From positions 1 to 34,538 of the forward strand of contig JAFGRP010000186.1 in assembly GCA_016935075.1 (NCBI GenBank): 34,538 bases of DNA, in the 5' to 3' direction. This DNA comes from Deltaproteobacteria bacterium (GTDB lineage: Bacteria; Desulfobacterota; Syntrophia; Syntrophales; UBA5619). The notes below the pieces were generated by a model, which worked only from the letters and a program-made list of their open reading frames with translations, ran no database searches and was not told the origin of the DNA. A program made the translations under genes and the position numbers. Positions 8,609 to 16,622 of this stretch are shown here, piece by piece (the stretch's first letter is position 1; the number at the start of each line of letters is the position of its first letter).

Positions 8609-9139
8609 ATGTCGACGCATAGTCCATTCATAAAAGCATGCACAATCGTTGGATCCATCAGTGTCAGGTTGGGGGATGTCAGCGGGATTCTTTTGATGTT
8701 CATTGCTCTGAGCACGAGCTGGGATGTATTCATGAGATATGTGTTTAATAAACCGTCTATCTGGGTGGTTGAGTCTTCTCAATACATGCTGGCCGCTATC
8801 GCTTTTTTAGGCGCCTGTTACACGCTTAAGCTAAGAAGACACCTCTCTGTTGATATACTCGTCGTACGTATCCCTCGTATTATGAGGGGGTATTTAGAGC
8901 TCGCAACGGGAGCCCTTTCCTTTTTGTGCTATGTGATACTGGCTATTCTCTCGTTCGAGATATGGTACGAGGCTATTCTATCCGGAGAGATAACCTGGAC
9001 AACTTTGAGATTACCCTTCGGATTTCTTTATTCTTACTTTTTTGTAGGTATGTTGATCCTTGCTTTACAGTCTCTGTGCAACATTATTGAGGATATTACT
9101 CAAACGACCAGGAAAGCCGAGAACTTGATACAAAGATAA
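8609..9139 (+). CDS. dctQ: TRAP transporter small permease (DctQ)
   Basis: RBS aaaggagagcggt before ATG at 8609. Four hydrophobic segments; FNKPSIWVVESSQYMLAAIAFLGACYTLKLRRHLSVDILVVRIP typical of DctQ. Confidence 0.85.
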   Translation: MSTHSPFIKACTIVGSISVRLGDVSGILLMFIALSTSWDVFMRYVFNKPSIWVVESSQYMLAAIAFLGACYTLKLRRHLSVDILVVRIPRIMRGYLELATGALSFLCYVILAILSFEIWYEAILSGEITWTTLRLPFGFLYSYFFVGMLILALQSLCNIIEDITQTTRKAENLIQR

Positions 9140-9170
9140 ACATCCTGACGTCGTTGAAAGAGGTGCTTGT

Positions 9171-10469
9171 ATGGATCCGATGGTGTTTGGTGCAATATTA
9201 TTATTCCTCATGCTTTTCCTGCTGTTGCTGGGAGTGCCCATCGCCGTTTCGATGATAGCAGTAGCGCTTGGGGGAATCTACTTTTTGCAGGGATCTGATG
9301 GGCTGAATGCGGTGTCTTTACAAATATGGGAAGCGATAACGCCCTTTATATTAACGTGCGTGCCTCTGTACCTGCTCCTCGGTACTATTTTCACAAATAG
9401 CGGTCTTGCAGAAACTTTGTATGATGGGATTTACAAATGGAGTTCCCGGCTGCCCGGAAGTTTGGCTATCGCAACAACTCTATCTTGTGGAATATTTGCG
9501 GCTATCTCAGGTTCCAGCGTAGCTACAGCTGCTATTTTTTCAAAAGTCTCCGTACCGTCGATGCTCAAAAAAGGATATCCGACCGATATTACATCGGCAA
9601 CCGTTGCAGCCGGAGGCACTTTAGGCATTCTGATACCTCCAAGCATTCCGTTCATTTTGTATGGTGTCATCGCGGAAGAGTCCGTCGGAAAATTATTCAT
9701 TGCAGGTGTTATTCCCGGAATGATGGTGATGATTATATTTATACTTTACCAGGTTTGGACGTTTCATAGAAACATGGAACGTGAAGAATCAGAAAGATTT
9801 TCTTTTACCGATAAACTAAAATCAATTAAGGGGATCATCCCCTTCGCCTCGATTATGTTAATTATCATTGGTACTATTTATGGAGGCGTCGCAACCCCAA
9901 CGGAAGCGGCGGCGGTCAGTGTCGTGGCTAGTTTAATCATGGCAATGTTAATATACCGTACCCTTAATCTTAAGGGTATGTGGGTGTCAGTGAAAGAAGC
10001 AGTTGCATCCAGCGCGATGATCTTGATGATCATTATTGGTGCGATGCTCTTTGGCTATCTTTTAACGTTGGCGAATATACCACAAACGATCACTGAAAAT
10101 GTCATGAAACTGAATATGTCAAAATGGTTAATACTCATCGCCATTAATATTCTTCTTGTTTTCTTGGGAATGTTCCTTGAAGTAGTGTCCATTATCGTAA
10201 TCACTGTTCCGATAATTGCCCCTATTATAAAATCGTTAGGATGGGATCTTATTTGGTTCGGTGTAATCCTCGTAATTAATATGGAGATGGCGCTGATCAC
10301 CCCTCCCGTTGGTCTCAACCTCTATGTACTCAAGGATGCTTTTCCAGATCTTCCATTTGAGACCATCGTCAAGGGTGTTTACCCATATATCATCTTTCTT
10401 GCCGCATCACTTGCCATTCTTGCAATTTATCCGCAGATGGCTTTATGGTTACCATCAAGAATGATGTAG
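9171..10469 (+). CDS. dctM: TRAP transporter large permease (DctM)
   Basis: LLLGVPIAVSMIAVALGGIYFL, CGIFAAISGSSVATAAIFSKVSVPSMLKKGYPTDITSATVAAGGTLGILIPPSIPFILYG, ITPPVGLNLYVLK. Confidence 0.92.
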   Translation: MDPMVFGAILLFLMLFLLLLGVPIAVSMIAVALGGIYFLQGSDGLNAVSLQIWEAITPFILTCVPLYLLLGTIFTNSGLAETLYDGIYKWSSRLPGSLAIATTLSCGIFAAISGSSVATAAIFSKVSVPSMLKKGYPTDITSATVAAGGTLGILIPPSIPFILYGVIAEESVGKLFIAGVIPGMMVMIIFILYQVWTFHRNMEREESERFSFTDKLKSIKGIIPFASIMLIIIGTIYGGVATPTEAAAVSVVASLIMAMLIYRTLNLKGMWVSVKEAVASSAMILMIIIGAMLFGYLLTLANIPQTITENVMKLNMSKWLILIAINILLVFLGMFLEVVSIIVITVPIIAPIIKSLGWDLIWFGVILVINMEMALITPPVGLNLYVLKDAFPDLPFETIVKGVYPYIIFLAASLAILAIYPQMALWLPSRMM

Positions 10470-10603
10470 CAACTCCGGCAATGGCCACGATACGGATTTC
10501 GTGCGGGAATCCGGGACAGTGCTCGCTCCGGACGTAAGTATTCCTTGGCTGCGTCATGTTTGATCGATATTCGCAAGTCTAAAAGACAATGCAAAAAGGG
10601 TCA

Positions 10604-12535
10604 TCACCTGGATAGATCATACTTCCTTAATTTCCTCCATAATGTCGCACGACTGACACCCATTGTTTGAGCTATTTGTCCGATCTTCATATCCTTTTTC
10701 GCCAATAATTCTCTTAAGGTACTGGCCTCAGTTTCATCAGTTTCCCTTGAAGCTTTCGTTTTTATCTTGACCGAGTTTTTTCTTTCCGACATTTTGTGCC
10801 AGGACTTGTTTTGCATATCGCCGGCTATGATTTGATTTAATGTAGCCTTTACGGAATCATGTGACAGCGAAATATCCCCTGATGTCAAAACAACCAACTG
10901 GGTCAGGAGGTTCGATAATTCTCGTATATTTCCCTTCCAAGGATATTCTTTCAAATTGCGAATGGCACGTAGATATTTTTCTTTGTCGGAACGCTTCACA
11001 CGCAAGGTATTGAGCATATGTGAGGCTATAGGCAATACGTCTCCTATTCTGTCGCGTAAAGGAGGGATGGAGAGATGGAGCACACTCAAACGATAATATA
11101 AATCTTCGCGAAATCTACCATCGGAAACAATTGCAGATAAGTTCCTGTTGGTCGCTGAAATAATTCTTACATTAACCGGAATGACGCGAGTTCCGCCAAC
11201 CTTAATGATCTCTTTTTGTTCTGTAACCCGTAACAGACGCCCCTGTAAATCGAAAGAAAGTTCTCCGATCTCATCCAGAAATATGGTGCCGTTGTGTACA
11301 ATTTCGAAGTAACCCGGCTTCCCCCCCTTTTTTGCACCCGTAAAAGATCCCTCTTCATAGCCGAACAGCTCGGCCTCCAAAAGATTGGAAGGAATAGCGG
11401 CGCAATTTATAGCTATAAAAGGGTGTGTCCTTCGAGAGCTTTCATTAACGATACTATGCGCAAAAAGTTCTTTGCCCGTGCCGCTCTCACCGGTTATTAA
11501 AATGGTGAAATCCGTTTTTGCATATTTCCGGGCTTTCGTAATGGTTTCCGTAAGTGAGTCGCTCTTGCCGACGATATCACCGAATGTATAGTTTTTGGGA
11601 GTCAATCCTCTCGAGTGAATGGAAAGCCTTATATTCTCCTCCATCTTTTGAACTTTGCAGGCTTCATGTATTGAAGATACTCCTCCTAAATTTCTTTTAT
11701 CAGATATAATGGGAACCGATCGAACAATCACATCCGTACCGTTGATATTCTCTATGAGTTGATGTTTTTTATTGTCAATCATTACTTGAGTAAGATTCGT
11801 TTTATCCAGGATAAAATCACGATGGGTGTCAGCGACATCGGTTCCGGCAAGATGGAATAAACGCTCGGCAGTTGAATTAAAAACGGTTATTTTTTTTCCA
11901 CTATCAACTGCAACAATTCCATGCTCGATTTGATTGACGATTGTCAGTAACTCCATCCTTTTCTGTTTTTCATCAAACTTCGACCGGGCTACCTTATGAG
12001 CATTATCCAACGCATACTCAATCGATTCATCTGCCGACTCAAGCAGTACGGTTTTAAAGCCGAGTTCTTCGGCAACAGAGCATGATAATCCCCCGCCGAC
12101 AACGATCCATTTATCTTTATCAAAATTTTTCAAGATCGCATGATATGCATCCTTTGTTGCAAAACGGATGTCCTGAATAGAAATACCCAGTGCCTTTCCT
12201 ACCTTTGCGACGTTATGATGTCGACCCATGAAATTAGCCAATATGATATTCTTTTGTTGGGTCCCTGATTTCATTATGGCCGCGATAATGTCGAAGTTGC
12301 ATACTTTAATGGGTATTGTGGGAATGTTCAGATGTTCCTTGATGAGAAATTCGGTACCTTCTCGTGCGACAATGACATCCACACCGTCACGTTCCATTGC
12401 CTTAGCTACTGCGATGGCTTGCTCGACAGCGGCATATTGTGCCTTTAAGCACATGCCCTTCTTTTTTGCTATCTTTAGGGCTTTTTCAGCGAGATTGGGA
12501 TATGGTGCCACCAGTCCTATCTTTACATCGATCAT
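10604..12535 (-). CDS. PrpR-type sigma-54-dependent transcriptional activator (PrpR_N - PAS - AAA+ - Fis HTH)
   Basis: Walker A GESGTGKE, loop GSFTGA, Walker B GTIFLDEIGEL, C-terminal HTH IGQIAQTMGVSRATLWRKLRKY. N-terminal MIDVKIGLVAPYPNLAEKALKIA resembles PrpR_N. Start 12535 preferred over 12568 because of aaaagga RBS. Confidence 0.9.
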   Translation of the reverse strand: MIDVKIGLVAPYPNLAEKALKIAKKKGMCLKAQYAAVEQAIAVAKAMERDGVDVIVAREGTEFLIKEHLNIPTIPIKVCNFDIIAAIMKSGTQQKNIILANFMGRHHNVAKVGKALGISIQDIRFATKDAYHAILKNFDKDKWIVVGGGLSCSVAEELGFKTVLLESADESIEYALDNAHKVARSKFDEKQKRMELLTIVNQIEHGIVAVDSGKKITVFNSTAERLFHLAGTDVADTHRDFILDKTNLTQVMIDNKKHQLIENINGTDVIVRSVPIISDKRNLGGVSSIHEACKVQKMEENIRLSIHSRGLTPKNYTFGDIVGKSDSLTETITKARKYAKTDFTILITGESGTGKELFAHSIVNESSRRTHPFIAINCAAIPSNLLEAELFGYEEGSFTGAKKGGKPGYFEIVHNGTIFLDEIGELSFDLQGRLLRVTEQKEIIKVGGTRVIPVNVRIISATNRNLSAIVSDGRFREDLYYRLSVLHLSIPPLRDRIGDVLPIASHMLNTLRVKRSDKEKYLRAIRNLKEYPWKGNIRELSNLLTQLVVLTSGDISLSHDSVKATLNQIIAGDMQNKSWHKMSERKNSVKIKTKASRETDETEASTLRELLAKKDMKIGQIAQTMGVSRATLWRKLRKYDLSR

Positions 12536-12665
12536 AAAAAATCCTTTTACTGATTTTTCTTTCTTCAACCAAGCGCTATCCTCAGGATCACCATCTTCTT
12601 ATCAAAAAAAGAGTTAATTGAAAGTACGGAACGGAATCTTAGGTGTCAAGGGGAATTTATAACCA

Positions 12666-12705
12666 GAATTTATCACGTGGAATTTATCACGTGGAATTTA
12701 TCACA
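12666..12705. repeat. Short tandem repeat, about three 14-bp units (GAATTTATCACGTG)
   Basis: Direct reading: gaatttatcacgtg gaatttatcacgtg gaatttatcaca, in the upstream region of the regulator. Confidence 0.85.
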
Positions 12706-12990
12706 GATTTTTTCACGGAATACGTTCGCGAAAGCGCAGAGCGCCCTGTGGAAATCAGGGGGGGGGGGGGACACGTTACATCGGAAAGCATCTTCTTCAA
12801 CCCGTTGTGATCTCCCGGATTTCCATCATCTCCGTTTTTTTCGCCAATGCTATGACCGCGGCATATTTCTCCAAAAGTATGGTGTCATCGGCAGAGCTGA
12901 TAAGAATATACCCCGAATACATCGGTAATTTGGGCAAGGAGGATTGTCGGCATGAAGGGGGAGGGTAAAAATTTTGCACTGGCAGAAAAA

Positions 12991-13046
12991 TGTTTCAAGA
13001 TGAGGAATATGAAACAAAATTTATTTCATGAAATATATCGTGAAAT
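12991..13046 (+). promoter_or_regulatory. Two tandem inverted-repeat activator sites, copy 2
   Basis: TGTTTCA-N12-TGAAACA at 12991-13016 and ATTTCA-N12-TGAAAT at 13023-13046. Arms identical to copy 1; a substitution falls in the spacer. Confidence 0.65.
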
Positions 13047-13111
13047 ATTTTCTGTCAGCCTCCTGTAAACAATACTCCGGGTTATCCAAGAGATAGCTTA
13101 ATTTGAAATCA

Positions 13112-13128
13112 TTGGCACGCTGATTGCC
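13112..13128 (+). promoter_or_regulatory. Sigma-54 (-24/-12) promoter, copy 2
   Basis: TTGGCACGCTGATTGCC. GG at 13114-13115 and GC at 13126-13127; 10 nt between. Confidence 0.82.
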
Positions 13129-13147
13129 TATAATAGAGCGTGGGTAA

Positions 13148-13330
13148 GGTTTCGACAGTCATAGATGAAACTCCCCGTAGCAAGATGCGGGGCATCTTTA
13201 GCGTAGCTTGTGCCTGCACAGGCCCATGCGAAAATCCGCCAGCACCTATGCTGATAATAGGGGATACTCCGCGCCTCCTTAAACCACCTCGCTAAATAAG
13301 GTTCCCCGCGGCAAGCCGCGGGGTATTCTG
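13148..13330. repeat. Multi-hairpin palindromic element (REP/BIME-like) or structured leader
   Basis: Two related hairpins with CAAG loops: CCCCGTAG-CAAG-ATGCGGGG (13173-13192, imperfect) and CCCCGCGG-CAAG-CCGCGGGG (13304-13323, perfect), plus smaller palindromes between. Absent after repeat copy 1. Confidence 0.55.
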
Positions 13331-13464
13331 CAAAGTATTTTGATAAAGAAATGCATGACATCAGCATACAGCGTGATTCATTCCATGGATAATGGAATTA
13401 CACTATTTCTTCAAAACATATTTTGCAATTGTTAATTTTGACGATGCCTTAGGATTTAAATCAA

Positions 13465-15105
13465 ATGAACCCGAAAATTACCGATACCCCCGTTACAGAC
13501 GTGCTCATCATTGGGGGAGGGATTGCGGGGCTGAAAGCCGCCATCGAAGCGCGGAAACAGGGTGCGGATGTCACCGTAGTTTCCGAGACTCCTCCCGGTT
13601 TCGGCAATAACAGTGCTGTATCACGCGCAGCTTTTGCAGCGGTGGGAATCTCGGAAAAGCCAGATGACTCAGTAGAGGCACACGTGAAGGACACCCTGGA
13701 GTCAGGACGCTTTCTGAATGATGTTAAGCTTGTCCGTACGTTGGTTGAGAACGCTGCCCGGCAGGTACACGACCTGGTGGGCTACGGAGTACCTTTCAAG
13801 CGGCGTAGCGACGGAAGCCTGTTGGTGGGGCTGGCGGCAGGACACTCTTATTACAGGCACGTCTTCAGCAAGGACTTCAAAGGCATAAATATCACCCGCC
13901 CACTGCGGAAGTACGCAGAGAAGAGCGGGGTCAGGTTCGCCGAGGGGATGCTGGTTACAAAGCTGCTTACTGCCGATAAAACGGCCGCAGGAGCACTGGC
14001 GATAGATAAAGACGGGAATATTATCCAGTTCAGCGCGCGGTCGGTTGTCCTTGCCGCGGGAGGCGCCGGAGACATTTACCTGATGACTTCAAACGCGATA
14101 GGATGTACCGGAGATGGTTATGCGCTGGCATACGAGGCGGGACTAACGCTGCGGGACATGGAGTTCGTGCAGTTTCACCCGACGACTACTGGGCGGGGCG
14201 GTCAAGGACTGATTATGTACGAGAGATACCTTCCGAAAGGCGCCACCCTGCGGAACGCCTTAGGGGAGGATATACTGAAACGGCACGGAATGCTCGAAGT
14301 AAACAAGGTAACTCGCGATGTGCTATCCAAGACACTGGCAATTGAAGTGATGGAGGGACGGGGAATAGATGGGAATGTCATTCTAGATTTTACAACGATT
14401 CCCGAAAATGAAGCCAGCCGCATGGTGCAGAGGGGACTGATGGACGGAAAACATTACCACAGCAGCATCAGTGTCAGCCCGACGGCGCACTATTTCATGG
14501 GCGGGGTGAAAATAGACACGGAGGCGGCGACCGAAATAAGGGGATTATTCGCTGCCGGTGAGGTATGTGGCGGGATACATGCCGCGAACCGGCTGGGAGG
14601 AAACGCGATAACCGAAACTCTCGTTTTCGGCACGATTGCGGGAGAGCAGGCAGCAATTAATGCTTTAAAACAACCGCAGAAACTGGCACCAAAGGCACAT
14701 ATTAGCAGTGAAGTCGAAAGGTTGAGCAGAATTGCATCTGGCAGCCAAGCAGCCACGTGGGAAATTTACCGCGCGGTGCAGAATCTGATGTGGGATAAGG
14801 CGGGTATTGTCAGGAAAGGGAAGAGGCTTAACGAAGCCCTGGCGGAAATTCTCAGCCTGCGCAAGGAATCAGAAACACTGACAGGCAGTGCCGAGCAGTT
14901 GATTGATATAATTAAGGTCAATAACATGCTAACGGTGGCGGAGACGGTCTGCCGGGCGGCGCTGACACGGACGGAGAGCAGGGGGTCGCACTACCGAACG
15001 GACTACCCGGAGGAAAACGACAAGAAGTGGATGAAGGTTGTAGAGGTTTGGAGGAGGGGGGAGGTGATGGAACTGAGGAGGGTACCGGTAAAGATTCCCC
15101 TGTAA
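13465..15105 (+). CDS. FAD-dependent fumarate reductase/succinate dehydrogenase-like flavoprotein
   Basis: VLIIGGGIAGLKAAIEARKQGADVTVVSE, RDMEFVQFHPTTTGRGGQGLIMYER, PTAHYFMGGVKIDTEAATEIRGLFAAGEVCGGIHAANRLGGNAITETLVFG. Confidence 0.85.
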   Translation: MNPKITDTPVTDVLIIGGGIAGLKAAIEARKQGADVTVVSETPPGFGNNSAVSRAAFAAVGISEKPDDSVEAHVKDTLESGRFLNDVKLVRTLVENAARQVHDLVGYGVPFKRRSDGSLLVGLAAGHSYYRHVFSKDFKGINITRPLRKYAEKSGVRFAEGMLVTKLLTADKTAAGALAIDKDGNIIQFSARSVVLAAGGAGDIYLMTSNAIGCTGDGYALAYEAGLTLRDMEFVQFHPTTTGRGGQGLIMYERYLPKGATLRNALGEDILKRHGMLEVNKVTRDVLSKTLAIEVMEGRGIDGNVILDFTTIPENEASRMVQRGLMDGKHYHSSISVSPTAHYFMGGVKIDTEAATEIRGLFAAGEVCGGIHAANRLGGNAITETLVFGTIAGEQAAINALKQPQKLAPKAHISSEVERLSRIASGSQAATWEIYRAVQNLMWDKAGIVRKGKRLNEALAEILSLRKESETLTGSAEQLIDIIKVNNMLTVAETVCRAALTRTESRGSHYRTDYPEENDKKWMKVVEVWRRGEVMELRRVPVKIPL

Positions 15106-15151
15106 AACATCATCTCTGTAGACAAGAGGTTATACACGGCATCTTGAGATA

Positions 15152-15394
15152 TTGCGCATAGTCGGCACGAGATGTCGTTTGATCTCCACCCCTGACCTTG
15201 GACAAACTGTCTTATTTAATCTGCCGAAGGATAAAATCAGGGACATTATGGATTCAGAAGCCGACGTCATCATAAGCTGGCGCTTCGGCTTTCTGCTGCG
15301 GATGAGAGATGGTTTGAAAGCGTCGGAAAGAGGGATACCGATAAAGTATCAGCTACACATGTTGGAAGAAGCCTACAGGTTAGGGGACACATAG
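15152..15394 (+). pseudogene. Possible decayed C-terminal fragment of a CCG-domain Fe-S protein (HdrD/TfrB-like)
   Basis: DSEADVIISWRFGFLLRMRDGLKASERGIPIKYQLHMLEEAYRLGD resembles the CCG-domain tail (ADVIVxxCPxCxxxLRDGL...IKVxHxxELLxEAY), with the expected cysteines replaced. In-frame stop just upstream. Confidence 0.4.
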
Positions 15395-15579
15395 ATAATA
15401 ACGAGCTCGGCCTGCCCTTCCCCCTCGCCGGCGTCTGCTTGAGGAACTGGTCGCCATGCTCACTATCCTATACCCTAAAGGGTGACGGGCTCCGCCCGTA
15501 GGGTTCCGGAATGCGAGACTTCACTTGAGATTGTTTAAAAATTTAATTTATTAAAAAGATAACCATTACAGGAGATACT

Positions 15580-16452
15580 ATGAAAAACTATCGAAGTATG
15601 TTGTTTGTGCCGGCCACAGATTCCGGAAAGATCAACAAGGCACTTGCATCGAATGCCGATTGCGTCATTTTAGACTTGGAAGATTCTGTAGCCCTGTCTG
15701 AAAAGAAGACGGCGCAAGTGGTTGTGAAAAATCTTTTGAGAGACCAGGGAAACAGGCATATATACGTGCGGGTCAACAGCATCGATACCCCCTTTCTGTT
15801 CGGGGATCTCACAACCATCATCCCGAGTCGGCCGACGGGTATCATGCTGCCGAAGACCGAATCTGCCGATCACATCAAATGGGTGGATTGGCTGATGGGT
15901 CAGTTGGAAAGGGAATCAGGGTTACCGGCAGGGCAGATCGGGTTGATCGCGCTCATCGAAACGGGTTGCGGCGTGATTCAGGCCGCCTCAATAGCGGGTG
16001 CCAGTGGACGGTTGAAGTGCATCGCATTCGGCGCCATCGATTATACCCTGGACATTGGGACGAAGCTCAGCAAGGAGGGGCACGAGCTTTTCTATGCCCG
16101 CGCCCATATCGTCGCGGCGAGCCGGGCGGGCGGTTGTGAACAGCCCATCGACACGGTTTATCCGAATTTTCGCGATGCGGAGGGGCTGAAACGGGAATCC
16201 GAATTTGTCAGAAATCTGGGTTACCAAGGGAAGATGGTCATTCACCCGGGGCAAATCGAAATCGTTCATCAAGTCTTTTCACCAACGCCGGATGAGATCT
16301 CCTACGCCCGGAAAGTGGTTCAGGCCTTCGAAACGGCGGAAAAACAAGGGATCGCGTCCGTCAATCTGGACGGAAAAATGATCGATTACCCCGTGATGAA
16401 AAGGGCCAAACAATTGTTGAAGAACGTTGATAACGGGGGTGTCATAAAATAA
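15580..16452 (+). CDS. HpcH/HpaI aldolase/citrate lyase beta-like (CitE-like) CoA lyase
   Basis: RSMLFVPATDSGKINKALASNADCVILDLEDSVALSEKKTAQ...IALIETGCGVIQAASIA...GKMVIHPGQIEIVHQVFSPTPDEI. Typical malyl/citramalyl-CoA lyase architecture. Confidence 0.88.
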   Translation: MKNYRSMLFVPATDSGKINKALASNADCVILDLEDSVALSEKKTAQVVVKNLLRDQGNRHIYVRVNSIDTPFLFGDLTTIIPSRPTGIMLPKTESADHIKWVDWLMGQLERESGLPAGQIGLIALIETGCGVIQAASIAGASGRLKCIAFGAIDYTLDIGTKLSKEGHELFYARAHIVAASRAGGCEQPIDTVYPNFRDAEGLKRESEFVRNLGYQGKMVIHPGQIEIVHQVFSPTPDEISYARKVVQAFETAEKQGIASVNLDGKMIDYPVMKRAKQLLKNVDNGGVIK

Positions 16453-16491
16453 CAGCTCATCCTTACGAATTTTGCCTGAAACTCGATAAAT

Positions 16492-16587
16492 TGTCATTCC
16501 TGTGCCGTATCAAGTACGGGATAAACTCCAGTAGCAATCCATTACGTTCAAGACCTTCTAGACATTCCCGCTTCCGCGAGAATGACA
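16492..16587. repeat. Short (~96 bp) inverted-repeat-ended element, MITE/REP-like
   Basis: Terminal TGTCATTC (16492-16499) and GAATGACA (16580-16587), internal cccgcttccgcgag. Lies between citE-like and holA. Confidence 0.5.
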
Positions 16588-16622
16588 AAAAGGGTAGATT
16601 TTCAAAGCTCTCGTCTTTTGTG

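Larger units (their letters stand above)
12891..13147 (+). repeat. Regulatory direct repeat, copy 2 (UAS pair plus sigma-54 promoter)
   Basis: Near-identical to 2180-2443, same orientation; differs by scattered substitutions and a short indel after the -12 element. Confidence 0.9.

Noticed and set aside
2180-13147. Interpreting the two direct repeats as transposon long terminal repeats or integrase att sites
   Set aside because: No transposase or integrase lies between them, and the conserved content is a functional sigma-54 promoter with paired sites; regulatory duplication is simpler.
13304-13323. CRISPR or rho-independent terminator interpretation of the CCCCGCGG-CAAG-CCGCGGGG hairpin
   Set aside because: No regularly spaced repeats for CRISPR and no T-run on either side; a REP-like or leader structure fits better.
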